DNA of 13,105 nucleotides from Candidatus Bathyarchaeota archaeon (GTDB lineage Archaea > Thermoproteota > Bathyarchaeia > Bathyarchaeales > Bathycorpusculaceae): contig JAUUWK010000019.1 of the NCBI GenBank assembly GCA_030589055.1, forward strand, positions 1 to 13,105, in the 5' to 3' direction. Below the pieces are notes generated by a model, which had not been told where the DNA came from, did not search any database, and saw only the letters and a program-made list of their open reading frames with translations. A program made the position numbers and the translations under genes. This document shows, piece after piece, positions 6,075 through 12,678 of this stretch (position 1 is its first letter; each line of letters starts with the position of its first letter).

Positions 6075-6099
6075 AGCTTTGCACGACACTGTGCAAGCT
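6075..6099. repeat. Inverted repeat abutting the TATA box (operator candidate)
   Basis: AGCTTTGCAC (6075-6084) and GTGCAAGCT (6091-6099) are reverse complements over nine bases with one bulged T, around a six-base centre. The repeat begins four bases upstream of the TIGR04076 TATA box, overlapping the BRE position, in the spacer shared with the divergent OPRT gene. The symmetry and placement fit a dimeric regulator site, although no regulator gene is nearby. Confidence 0.55.
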
Positions 6100-6240
6100 G
6101 AGAAAAACCTGCTTCCCATCGTCTTCGACATTCACCGTTATTTGAAGCCAAATATGCTTGGAGTTGAGTAACCTTATTGATTATGAGTTATTTGGTAAGT
6201 GTTAAATTCTGGAGGGTATAGTCATTTTTGGGGATTTGAA

Positions 6241-6861
6241 GTGTTGGATGTTGTCTCTAAGGTTGCTCGTGCTCTTTTCAGTTCTGATTGTTTGAAGTTT
6301 GGCAGTTTCAGGATCAAGTCTGGGGCTTTAAGTCCTTACTATATTGATCTTTCGTGTTTGCTTTCTTCTCCTGAAGATTTTTGCTGCGTTGTGGATGCGG
6401 TTGCGGACGAGATTAAGAGGATTATGAGCTTTGATAAAATAGATAAGTTAGCCTCGATTGAGTTGAAGGGTGCGTTGCTTCTGCCTAGTATAGCTTGCCG
6501 ATTGGAATTGCCGTGTGTTGTGGTGAGGAAAGCGGAGAAAAAGTATGGTGTGACTGGAAGGATTGCAGGGGGAACCGTGGTTAGGGGAGAGCATATACTG
6601 TTTTTTGATGATGTTGTTACTGATGGAATGTCTAAGGTTGAGGGAATGAAGCCCTTTGAAGAGTTTGGAGCCCAAGTTAATCATGTAATGGTTGTGGTGG
6701 ATAGGGAGCAAGGTGGCAAAGAAAACATTGAAAAGTCAGGTTATAAGTTTCGCGCTTTAGCAACGATTTCTGAACTGGTCAAGTGTCTCCTTCAATTCTC
6801 ATATATCCCAGAAGAGCAAGCCAATGCTGTTTTGGATTATGTTAAAGAGTCTAAAGACTAG
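6241..6861 (+). CDS. pyrE: Orotate phosphoribosyltransferase
   Basis: OPRT joins orotate and PRPP to give OMP and pyrophosphate in de novo pyrimidine synthesis. The N-terminal FGSFRIKSGALSPYYIDL is the family hood segment. RKAEKKYGVTGRIAGG contains the Lys residues and flexible catalytic loop. The PRPP-binding motif ILFFDDVVTDGMSK (about residues 119-132) has the adjacent Asp pair, followed by VVVDREQGGKEN. I place the start at GTG 6241, with GGGG seven bases before it, giving 206 residues and the usual short lead into the first helix. An upstream in-frame GTG at 6199 would add 14 unlikely residues. It stands alone, divergent from TIGR04076 and convergent with the glycosylase gene. The loop VELKGALL in place of the common AxAGxP suggests an archaeal subgroup. 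Confidence 0.88.
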   Translation: MLDVVSKVARALFSSDCLKFGSFRIKSGALSPYYIDLSCLLSSPEDFCCVVDAVADEIKRIMSFDKIDKLASIELKGALLLPSIACRLELPCVVVRKAEKKYGVTGRIAGGTVVRGEHILFFDDVVTDGMSKVEGMKPFEEFGAQVNHVMVVVDREQGGKENIEKSGYKFRALATISELVKCLLQFSYIPEEQANAVLDYVKESKD

Positions 6862-6870
6862 CATGTGCGT

Positions 6871-6880
6871 CCAGGCCTGG
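6871..6880. repeat. Perfect 10-bp palindrome between convergent genes
   Basis: CCAGGCCTGG sits in the 34-base gap between the pyrE stop and the glycosylase stop. A perfect palindrome without a loop would make a poor hairpin, so it may be a binding site or chance. Confidence 0.45.
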
Positions 6881-6895
6881 TTCGTGGTGCCTAAG

Positions 6896-7717
6896 TTATT
6901 CTAGTGGTTGGCATTTTTGGCAGATGTAGGAGGATGTGCTTCCTATCTTAATTTTTGTTATTGGTGCTTTGCATGTGGGGCATGGTTTCCCGGTTTTGTA
7001 GCCTACGAGGAATTCATTTATGGTGAGTTTGCCTTTTTTTCCGTAGAAGTCTTTTTCGTAGGCTAGTCCGCCTAATTGGATGCTACGGTTGAGTATGTTC
7101 TGGATTGCGTTGTATAGGTTAGTTATTTCTTTTTCAGACAAAGTTGAGATTTTCCGGTTTGGATGTAGTTTGGCTTTGAATAGGATGTCTTGTATGTAGA
7201 CGTTTCCGATGCCTGCTATGTTCTTCTGGTTGAGCAAAAAGTTTTTTATTCTTGCTTTTCGGTTAGCTAATAGCTTTTTGAAGTGTTCCAAGGTGAATTT
7301 TTCGTCTGTCGATGAGACTCCAAGATGAGCTGTAAGTTTGTGTTTACTTAGGTCTTTTTCTGGAACGAGGTGAATGTACCCGAACCATTGGAATTGTATG
7401 GTGAAGCCCGTTTTGTCGCTGAAGGTTAGTTTGAATTGGTATTTTGTTGAGAGTTTTTGGTTTGAGGTGAAGTAGAGTAGATCTGCGTTCATTCCGCGGT
7501 TTATGAGCATGTAATACTTAGGGTTTAGCTTTATGAATATCCATTTTCCTTTGCTTGAAACGTTGTTGACGATTTTTCCTTTGACTGTTTTGACGAATTC
7601 CGGGACGGGCATGTTTAGGTTTTTGGGTTGTTTGGCTTCGATGTCCGCAATGCGTTTTCCTGTGATTTCTTTGTCCATTTGTCCAGCGATTACTGTTATT
7701 TCTGGAAGTTCTGGCAT
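6896..7717 (-). CDS. Formamidopyrimidine-DNA glycosylase / endonuclease VIII family protein
   Basis: Base-excision-repair enzyme that removes oxidised bases and nicks the abasic site. The start is the ATG at 7717, because the family needs Pro2 at a free N-terminus as the Schiff-base nucleophile, and here it reads MPELPE with Glu3. An in-frame GTG at 7726 would bury it. The 273 residues fit the family. Seen: Lys58 (the E. coli Lys57 equivalent) in GKWIFIKL, GIGNVYIQDILFKAKLHP with the helix-two-turn-helix Asn, and a C-terminal zinc finger (Cys246, 249, 266, 269). Differences by eye: the DPRRFG void-filling loop reads FQWFGY, so the Arg is lost, the HLGM motif reads NRGM, and the zinc-finger Arg five residues before the third Cys is Thr. 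It is a divergent branch, so substrate range is uncertain. Confidence 0.88.
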   Translation of the reverse strand: MPELPEITVIAGQMDKEITGKRIADIEAKQPKNLNMPVPEFVKTVKGKIVNNVSSKGKWIFIKLNPKYYMLINRGMNADLLYFTSNQKLSTKYQFKLTFSDKTGFTIQFQWFGYIHLVPEKDLSKHKLTAHLGVSSTDEKFTLEHFKKLLANRKARIKNFLLNQKNIAGIGNVYIQDILFKAKLHPNRKISTLSEKEITNLYNAIQNILNRSIQLGGLAYEKDFYGKKGKLTINEFLVGYKTGKPCPTCKAPITKIKIGSTSSYICQKCQPLE

Positions 7718-7761
7718 AACTTTCACAGACCAGATGGTAGGTTAGAGGAATTCGTTTGCAA

Positions 7762-7770
7762 ATTATTTAA
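7762..7770 (-). promoter_or_regulatory. Putative TATA box for the glycosylase gene
   Basis: TTAAATAAT on the minus strand, centred about 49 bases before the ATG at 7717, would start transcription near 7740 with a leader of about 23 bases. A small hairpin, CCGGA/TCCGG (7776-7788), lies just upstream of it. Confidence 0.35.
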
Positions 7771-7801
7771 GAATGCCGGATTTTCCGGTGTTTCATAACG
7801 T

Positions 7802-7808
7802 AAAAAAA
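7802..7808 (-). terminator. T-tract terminator candidate after the minus-strand GNAT gene
   Basis: Seven consecutive Ts on the minus strand lie about 45 bases beyond the acetyltransferase stop. Archaeal termination commonly uses such tracts without a stem. It separates that gene from the glycosylase promoter. Confidence 0.35.
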
Positions 7809-7852
7809 GGTTTGCGGCCTAGTGTGCAAGCTCATTGTTGGAGATGCCTCAG

Positions 7853-8464
7853 CTATTTAAGGACTGGTCGGGTTCTTTCTAGATAGGCGTCTACTTTTTC
7901 TCCAAGCGTTTTTTTCAGTAGGTTCATTCGGATGTTCAAGTATTCTTCGCGTAGCATGTCGAAGTGGAAGGAACTCCATTTCTTGCCTGCCACGTACACT
8001 GTGTTCCGTATGACTCCGCCTTTCTTGAAACCACAGAACTCAAGCACCTTATGGGCTCGTATATTATATTCTACGCTCCACGCTTCGCAGCGCTCTATGT
8101 TCAAGTGGATGAAGGCCATTTCGAGCAGAGCCACGGTTATCTTCTTTCCGAAGCCTTTTTCCCATAGTTCTTTCCTGCCAATGTAGGTGCCTAGGTCTGC
8201 GGCTTGCACGTTGCCCCATTCCTCTCTGCGAATGGCGGCGAAGCCTATGGGCTCGTTGGATTCCATGTTTTCCATGATGAAGTAGAGGTTATTCTTCTCT
8301 TTCATTTTTTCCTCATATTGTTTTTCCAGCTGAGCCATACTTACTATATTCAACGGTTTGCTTCTGCTATACATCATCAGCTCGAAATCGTTCTCCCAAA
8401 CGTGGAGCAGTTTCAAGTCATCTTTCTCTAAAGGTCTAAACCTGAGGTTGCCAAACTCGAACAT
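7853..8464 (-). CDS. GNAT-family N-acetyltransferase (RimJ/RimL-like)
   Basis: Acetyl-CoA-dependent acetyltransferase of the RimJ/RimL/SpeG type, about 203 residues from the ATG at 8464. A GTG at 8473 is an alternative; GTGA five bases before the ATG favours the ATG. It opens with FGNLRFRPLEKDDLKLL, the family's first strand-helix. The acetyl-CoA motif A is YIGRKELWEKGFGKKITVAL (Q/RxxGxG form), followed by the helix EMAFIHLNIERCEAW and motif B NIRAHKVLEFCGFKKGGVIR. The C-terminus adds about 30 residues (NIRMNLLKKTLGEKVDAYLE), a likely helix beyond the usual domain. Substrate cannot be read: ribosomal protein termini, antibiotics and polyamines are all possible in this family. It is divergent to the second GNAT gene at 9010. 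Confidence 0.87.
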   Translation of the reverse strand: MFEFGNLRFRPLEKDDLKLLHVWENDFELMMYSRSKPLNIVSMAQLEKQYEEKMKEKNNLYFIMENMESNEPIGFAAIRREEWGNVQAADLGTYIGRKELWEKGFGKKITVALLEMAFIHLNIERCEAWSVEYNIRAHKVLEFCGFKKGGVIRNTVYVAGKKWSSFHFDMLREEYLNIRMNLLKKTLGEKVDAYLERTRPVLK

Positions 8465-8968
8465 CAGCTTCACTTTTTCTTAAGCTATATGGCTCCTAAG
8501 AAATTAACTTTCGCGTTGCTTCTTCTTGTATATTTATGGATTTGCAGATGTGTTCTTAATGCTCTACAGTTCTATGTGTCAACGATGTCAATGTACAATT
8601 TATCTCTATTAAGGTGGAGAAACTTTTTATGTTTCAGGGGTTTGACGAAGAAGTGTAGCTTTACCTTACTATGCGTGAACTTGGATAGGACTGTGCGCGT
8701 GTCGTTATCTTCCTCGGTTGCCTCTCTAATTTTGATCATACACCATCCCCTATTAGTTAGTTCTAGTGTCTCAAAACCTTTGATTTAATTTAACCATCAT
8801 TTTGAATAATGATTCTGTCTTCATAATCGTTAATATTAATTAGCGTAGAAACTTGAAGGTAAGCGCTTGCGCGAAGGCGTGTGTCCTCATTATGGGGAAC
8901 CACGCACACCCCTTACGGGGTATACATTAGCGGTGCTAGATTCAGTTTTGTGGTATGCGTGTTTAATC
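8465..8968. other. AT-rich spacer between two divergent acetyltransferase genes
   Basis: About 500 bases with no gene I can support. An open frame at 8489-8788 (+) is Leu/Ser/Cys-rich with almost no acidic residues, and it begins inside the likely promoter of the minus-strand gene, so I do not call it. Small symmetric elements are an ATCATT/AATGAT hairpin (8796-8813), a TTAATATTAA palindrome (8830-8839) and an ACCCC-TTAC-GGGGT hairpin (8908-8921). The last is about 50 bases before the TATA box of the plus-strand gene and might be a regulatory site. Confidence 0.5.
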
Positions 8969-8976
8969 TTTATATA
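8969..8976 (+). promoter_or_regulatory. TATA box for the plus-strand GNAT gene
   Basis: TTTATATA is a near-consensus archaeal TATA box. Transcription should begin about 26 bases downstream, near 8999. The in-frame ATG at 8977 would then lie upstream of the transcript, which decides the start codon of the following gene. Confidence 0.7.
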
Positions 8977-9009
8977 ATGAGGGGTGCTACGTTTTTTGGG
9001 GTTTCTGAT

Positions 9010-9561
9010 TTGATTGAAGGTAAGAGGGTTCGTTTGCGTAGCTTTGAGCTTTCGGATCTCGACGAGATCATGAGGCACTGGAACAACATAGAGTTGAGAA
9101 ACCTCGTTGGAAGTGCAGGTAGAGGCCCGGTGTGTCGCAATGATGAAGAGGAATGGATCAAAAGCACATGGAAACAGCGGCAAGAAAGAAAAGCATTCAC
9201 GTTGGCCATCGAAACCATTTCAGATAGTAAGCTCATAGGTGGAATAGGTCTTTTTAATATTGATTGGACCAGCAGATCCGCTATGCTAGGAATCAGCATA
9301 TACGGCCCACAAAGTCGAGGCAAGGGCTATGGTCAGGAATCTATAAATCTGATTCTTGACTTCGCTTTTCGAATTTTGAACCTTAATAGGGTTGAACTTG
9401 ATACTTTTGATTTCAATGAACGAGCGCAGAAGTGCTATCTGAAAGTTGGGTTCAAAGAAGTTGGGAGAAGAAGGAGAGCCCGCTTTATAGACGGGCAGTA
9501 TCATGACGATATCATAATGGACATTTTGAAAGACGAGTGGCTAGCTAAATCTGAAGAGTAG
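9010..9561 (+). CDS. GNAT-family N-acetyltransferase (RimJ/SpeG-like)
   Basis: Second acetyl-CoA-dependent acetyltransferase, 183 residues from TTG 9010. I chose this start because the TATA box at 8969-8976 predicts a transcript beginning near 8999, and because the protein then begins with the family-typical MIEGKRVRLRSFELSDL. The ATG at 8977 would give 11 more residues but precedes the expected start site. Motif A is YGPQSRGKGYGQESINLIL, with the classic RGKGYG acetyl-CoA loop. A helix DFAFRILNLNRVELDTF follows, then motif B NERAQKCYLKVGFKEVGRRR. The ending HDDIIMDILKDEW is typical of RimJ/SpeG-like members. It is a different sequence from the 7853-8464 enzyme, so not a recent duplicate. Substrate unknown. 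Confidence 0.88.
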   Translation: MIEGKRVRLRSFELSDLDEIMRHWNNIELRNLVGSAGRGPVCRNDEEEWIKSTWKQRQERKAFTLAIETISDSKLIGGIGLFNIDWTSRSAMLGISIYGPQSRGKGYGQESINLILDFAFRILNLNRVELDTFDFNERAQKCYLKVGFKEVGRRRRARFIDGQYHDDIIMDILKDEWLAKSEE

Positions 9562-9728
9562 AAAAGTGCGTGATCTTCTGTTTTGACGGACTATTCATTA
9601 AAATGCACGCGCAAGAAAAAGGAATTTCCCAGGGGATCTCGCTACAGACATTTGAGAATGGGCTGCTAAGGAATTCTAGCTGGCGACAAATCTTAAGTGA
9701 GGATAATTGAGGAAATAATGTAGGAGCT

Positions 9729-10544
9729 TTGACGATTGGATGTTCAAAAAGCGATAGGCTTATTGAAGAAAATGGGACGAAATTGGAAAAGTATAGGTTG
9801 AATCATCTACTCGACAAAGGGAGAGATGATGAGGTTCCGTTGGGATATTTGAGGCGGCTTCAGAACGATGATGGAGGCTTTCCATATGATGACGAGAAAG
9901 GTAAACTAAGCAGCGTCAATTCTACTGGTGTAAACTTGAGTCTCATGGTTGAGTTGGGATTGACTGAGTTAGACGTGTGCAGAAAAACCCTAGAATACCT
10001 TATGAGTGTTCAGGGTGAAGATGGAAGCTGGGATGAAAGCCAAGCCATAAATCAGTATAACCCACCGTTTTGGAATATGCCGGGAGATTTGAAGACGAAG
10101 ATGTGGCTGACCGCGAATATCTTGAACTATTTAGTTCAGCTTGGTTACAGGGAATCCGAGGCTGTGAGAAAAGCAGCGCAGTTTCTTCTGAAGAATCGAG
10201 ACGAAAAGGGGAAGTTTGCTGGTTTCTTGCATTCAACGTGGATATCGGTGGGGGTGTTTGGACAATTGGAAGGAGTTGATTCTGAGGTTGTGAAAAAGGC
10301 ATTACGAGTGATAGAGCAAAATATCGATCGAATGGAAGATGGAGCAGTGGATTTTATCTGGTGCTTGGAATGTTTTTATCTTGCTGGAGTCGGCAAAGAT
10401 GACTCGTTAGTTAAAAAGTGCATTGACAGAGTGATTAAGTTACAGAGGCAGGATGGAGCGTGGGCATCAGCGGACGAAGAGAAATACGCTGTTTCTACAG
10501 CGATCAACGCATTAAGAAGTTTGAAGATGTACAAAGTCTGGTGA
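9729..10544 (+). CDS. Prenyltransferase/squalene-cyclase repeat protein (alpha-alpha toroid)
   Basis: A 271-residue protein built of alpha-hairpin repeats of the terpenoid-cyclase/prenyltransferase-beta toroid class. Four QW-like turns are visible: LQNDDGGF (44-51), VQGEDGSW (94-101), NRDEKGKF (156-163) and LQRQDGAW (238-245). It is less than half the length of squalene-hopene cyclases and shows no DxDD catalytic motif. It also shows no clear zinc-ligand set of protein prenyltransferases, although EKYAVSTAINALRSL sits where such domains end. No signal peptide or membrane span was seen. The start is TTG 9729, with GGAG only two bases before it; a later TTG at 9783 is possible. It is single, with no isoprenoid genes nearby, so it may be a binding or scaffold protein rather than a cyclase. 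Confidence 0.75.
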   Translation: MTIGCSKSDRLIEENGTKLEKYRLNHLLDKGRDDEVPLGYLRRLQNDDGGFPYDDEKGKLSSVNSTGVNLSLMVELGLTELDVCRKTLEYLMSVQGEDGSWDESQAINQYNPPFWNMPGDLKTKMWLTANILNYLVQLGYRESEAVRKAAQFLLKNRDEKGKFAGFLHSTWISVGVFGQLEGVDSEVVKKALRVIEQNIDRMEDGAVDFIWCLECFYLAGVGKDDSLVKKCIDRVIKLQRQDGAWASADEEKYAVSTAINALRSLKMYKVW

Positions 10545-10591
10545 ACTGAAAGAAGTTTTGCGCGCGGTTTGTTTGCCTAAGATGTGTGCGA

Positions 10592-11461
10592 TTATGCGAG
10601 TTCTCCGACTTTTTTCAGGTTCTCAATGTCGTTTCTTCGTTTGTTTATGGGAGTTTCCAAGATTAGCGGCAATTGTCCCAGTCTGCTTTTCAGTATGTTT
10701 CTGAATCCTTTCTCGCCGATTTTCCCCATTCCGATGTGTTCGTGTCTGTCCAGCTTGGAGCCGAGGCCTCCTTTAGAATCGTTTAGGTGAACAAGTTTAA
10801 GCTCTTCTAGGCCTATTGTCTCGTCGAATCTCTGCAGGGTATGTTTGACGGCTCCTCGGGAAACTATGTCGTAGCCAGCAGCATATGCGTGGCATGTGTC
10901 GAAGCATACGCCGATACGTCGTCTGTTCTCAATTCCGGAAGCGATGTGTTCGATGTCCTCAAAGGAAGACCCCATACTATTTTTGGTTCCCGCAGTGTTC
11001 TCCAGAAGAAGAATAACATTGTTCTCAACTGCGGAAAAGGAGTTGTTAATTGCCTCAATAATTCTCCTGAAACCGCTTTGTTTTCCGTGTCCGATGTGAC
11101 TGCCCAGATGGGTGAGAACGTAGGGAACACCTAGCTCAGCTGCTCTGCGCAGCTCGTCTTTGAGGGTCTCGACTGATTTATGATAGATGTCCTCCTTTGG
11201 AGAAGCGAGATTCAAGAGGTAAGGTGTGTGAATGAAGACTGGCCATATCCCGCTCTGCCTCAGCTTAATCTTAAATTTTTCAATCGCCCCTAGATCCAGG
11301 TTTTTGGAGCGCCATCCACGTGGATTCCGAGAGAACATCTGCAGTGTGTTGCAACCCCTCTCCAGAGCTCTGTCAACCACGAGGTCAATTGATCCACTAA
11401 TTGATAAATGAAGACCTAGCCTCACCTTTCGTGCCCCACTGAGGATTGTGTAAACTTGCAT
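10592..11461 (-). CDS. nfo: Endonuclease IV (AP endonuclease, deoxyribonuclease IV)
   Basis: Zinc-dependent TIM-barrel enzyme that cleaves DNA 5' to abasic sites and cleans 3' ends in base-excision repair. The 289 residues match the family. All nine E. coli metal ligands have visible equivalents: His78 (FIHTPYLLNL), His118 (THLGSH), Glu154 (LLLENTAG), Asp188 and His191 (CFDTCHAYAAGYD), His225 (LVHLND), Asp238 and His240 (LDRHEHIG) and Glu269 (LILETP). RLGLHLSISGS is the family's first strand. The ATG at 11461 is preceded by AAGGA; a GTG at 11425, just before RLGLHLS, is an alternative removing 12 residues. It is convergent with the toroid gene. Together with the glycosylase at 6896 it would supply consecutive steps of oxidative-damage repair, though the two are not co-operonic. 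Confidence 0.96.
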   Translation of the reverse strand: MQVYTILSGARKVRLGLHLSISGSIDLVVDRALERGCNTLQMFSRNPRGWRSKNLDLGAIEKFKIKLRQSGIWPVFIHTPYLLNLASPKEDIYHKSVETLKDELRRAAELGVPYVLTHLGSHIGHGKQSGFRRIIEAINNSFSAVENNVILLLENTAGTKNSMGSSFEDIEHIASGIENRRRIGVCFDTCHAYAAGYDIVSRGAVKHTLQRFDETIGLEELKLVHLNDSKGGLGSKLDRHEHIGMGKIGEKGFRNILKSRLGQLPLILETPINKRRNDIENLKKVGELA

Positions 11462-11647
11462 TTTTCCTTGCTGGTAGATATGTCTTTGGACCGCTTGTCT
11501 ATTTCAATTTGTTGTTTACTCATGTGCGCAATTCAGCTTGGGTTTAATTTCGATAATGATTTTTTATTCATAGTTTAAAGATGAAGTGTCCGTTCTCAAC
11601 GTTTTTACGAGTTGTAGTCTTTAGATTCTTTTGGGGGTTCAGAGTCT

Positions 11648-12202
11648 GTGCCGTCTTTGGATATGTTGAGTATTAATGAAGAGCTAGGGAATAAGGAGGA
11701 TTTGGTTGAGGTAATGTGGAAGGCTTTTACCTACTTTCCGAGGGGTATCTGGGAAGGTGTCAATTACCTGGGAGACGTAAGTGTGAAGTGTGACTTGAAG
11801 ATAAGGTCCAAAGAGGAAGTTCGCAGGGCTTTCGTTTTTTCTCATCTGATGAGGAGAATCCGAGAAATGAGGGATATGCTTAGGATTGAGAATCTTTTGT
11901 TGGCGGTGACGCATGATCCTGTGTTAGTTATGTTTCACAGGTTTGAGGTGGATAGGTTCAAGAGAATTGTCAACGTTGTTCACGATTACGTGTCGGATGA
12001 TGTGGGCATGATATCCTTATTTGAGACGGATGAGGATGCTACGACAAAGATGGCTGCCCACGGTTTAGGTCATAACCAAGGACTCATGCATCATGCAGAA
12101 CCCGTTGATCTGATGTATGCGGGGTTACTGGGTGGAAATCCTATAAAAATAGATGGTTTTTGCAGTAAATGCCAACGGAAGCTGAAGAAAAGAATTGTGT
12201 AA
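11648..12202 (+). CDS. DUF6775-like putative metallopeptidase with altered active site
   Basis: A 184-residue archaeal protein whose C-terminal third reads as a metzincin-type zinc site. HGLGHNQGLMH (residues 138-148) aligns to HExxHxxGxxH, keeping all three His ligands and the Gly turn, with a Met-turn candidate at Met156 in PVDLMYAGLL. A CxxC pair (Cys172, Cys175 in GFCSKCQRKL) follows, as expected for the DUF6775/archaemetzincin-like group. The general-base Glu after the first His is Gly139, encoded by GGT, two changes away from either Glu codon. Peptidase activity is therefore doubtful, although zinc binding may remain. The GTG start has GGGGG ten bases upstream; TTG 11657 and ATG 11663 are alternatives. 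No signal peptide. The family call is from memory. Confidence 0.75.
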   Translation: MPSLDMLSINEELGNKEDLVEVMWKAFTYFPRGIWEGVNYLGDVSVKCDLKIRSKEEVRRAFVFSHLMRRIREMRDMLRIENLLLAVTHDPVLVMFHRFEVDRFKRIVNVVHDYVSDDVGMISLFETDEDATTKMAAHGLGHNQGLMHHAEPVDLMYAGLLGGNPIKIDGFCSKCQRKLKKRIV

Positions 12203-12218
12203 ATTTTGTACCGAAGAA

Positions 12219-12250
12219 GCTGAAAAATTCAGCCGCCCCTACAGTTTTTT
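12219..12250 (+). terminator. Hairpin plus T-run terminator after the metallopeptidase-like gene
   Basis: GCTGAA/TTCAGC forms a six-base stem with an AAA loop (12219-12233), and six Ts follow at 12245-12250. It begins 17 bases after the stop codon, a good position for transcript release, though archaeal reliance on hairpins is uncertain. Confidence 0.5.
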
Positions 12251-12382
12251 ACATGGAGATCTATGTTTGAAAGAGCGTGAGAATATTGAGAAGTCTGTGT
12301 TGACGGATTGGTGTATTCATTAGTTTTTGGATGTTTTTGGGCAGTTTGTATTGGTGTGTTTTGAGTTTAGTTTGGAGAGAAC

Positions 12383-12399
12383 CGAAAAGATTTAATTTA
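12383..12399 (+). promoter_or_regulatory. Putative BRE and TATA box for the small gene at 12440
   Basis: CGAAAAG (12383-12389) directly precedes TTTAATTTA (12391-12399), a plausible BRE plus TATA pair. A start site about 26 bases downstream, near 12420, would exclude the upstream GTG at 12404 and support the GTG at 12440. Confidence 0.5.
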
Positions 12400-12439
12400 A
12401 GTTGTGGAACGCATTAGAATTTGTGGGGGACGTGTTGGA

Positions 12440-12664
12440 GTGAAGACGTATTTGACTTTGATACTTTATAGTGAAGGAGCGAACCCTATCGAGATTGTTG
12501 ACCGGCTTCGTTCTCTTGGATTTGAACCGATTACGGGAGTTCATGATCACGTTTATGACTGGGGGAGGAAAAGGGTTGAACTGGAAGATATTCTGCAAAT
12601 CGCGAGTTCCGTGCATGAAACATTAAAGGGTTTGAAAGTTTTCTACAGGTTGGAAACAAAGTAG
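12440..12664 (+). CDS. Small conserved-looking archaeal protein of unknown function
   Basis: A 74-residue protein from GTG 12440, preceded by GGGGGA at nine bases and by a TATA box that excludes the in-frame GTG at 12404 (86 residues). The sequence alternates strand, helix and strand: MKTYLTLILYSEGANP, a helix IEIVDRLRSLGF, a segment GVHDHVYDWGRKRVELED, a helix ILQIASSVHETLKGL and a strand VFYRLETK. That pattern resembles a small ferredoxin-like (beta-alpha-beta) fold, as in ACT-type or other small ligand-binding domains, but no signature residues were recognised. It is transcribed alone and is convergent with the APS-kinase-like gene, 14 bases away. Function unknown. Confidence 0.75.
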   Translation: MKTYLTLILYSEGANPIEIVDRLRSLGFEPITGVHDHVYDWGRKRVELEDILQIASSVHETLKGLKVFYRLETK

Positions 12665-12678
12665 AAGGCTATCTTGGT

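Noticed and set aside
6090..7832. The ten-mer TGTGCAAGCT occurs at 6090-6099 and 7823-7832
   Set aside because: Ten-base coincidences are expected by chance many times in a window this size, and the second copy lacks the inverted partner.
8489..8788. 99-residue plus-strand frame with a hydrophobic start, possibly a small membrane protein
   Set aside because: It begins inside the probable promoter of the divergent acetyltransferase, has almost no acidic residues, and its Leu/Ser/Cys composition is typical of AT-rich spacer.
9578..12330. Similar TTGACGGA then TATTCATTA strings near 9580 and 12300
   Set aside because: Spacing differs and the matches are short; no flanking similarity suggests a mobile element or dispersed repeat.
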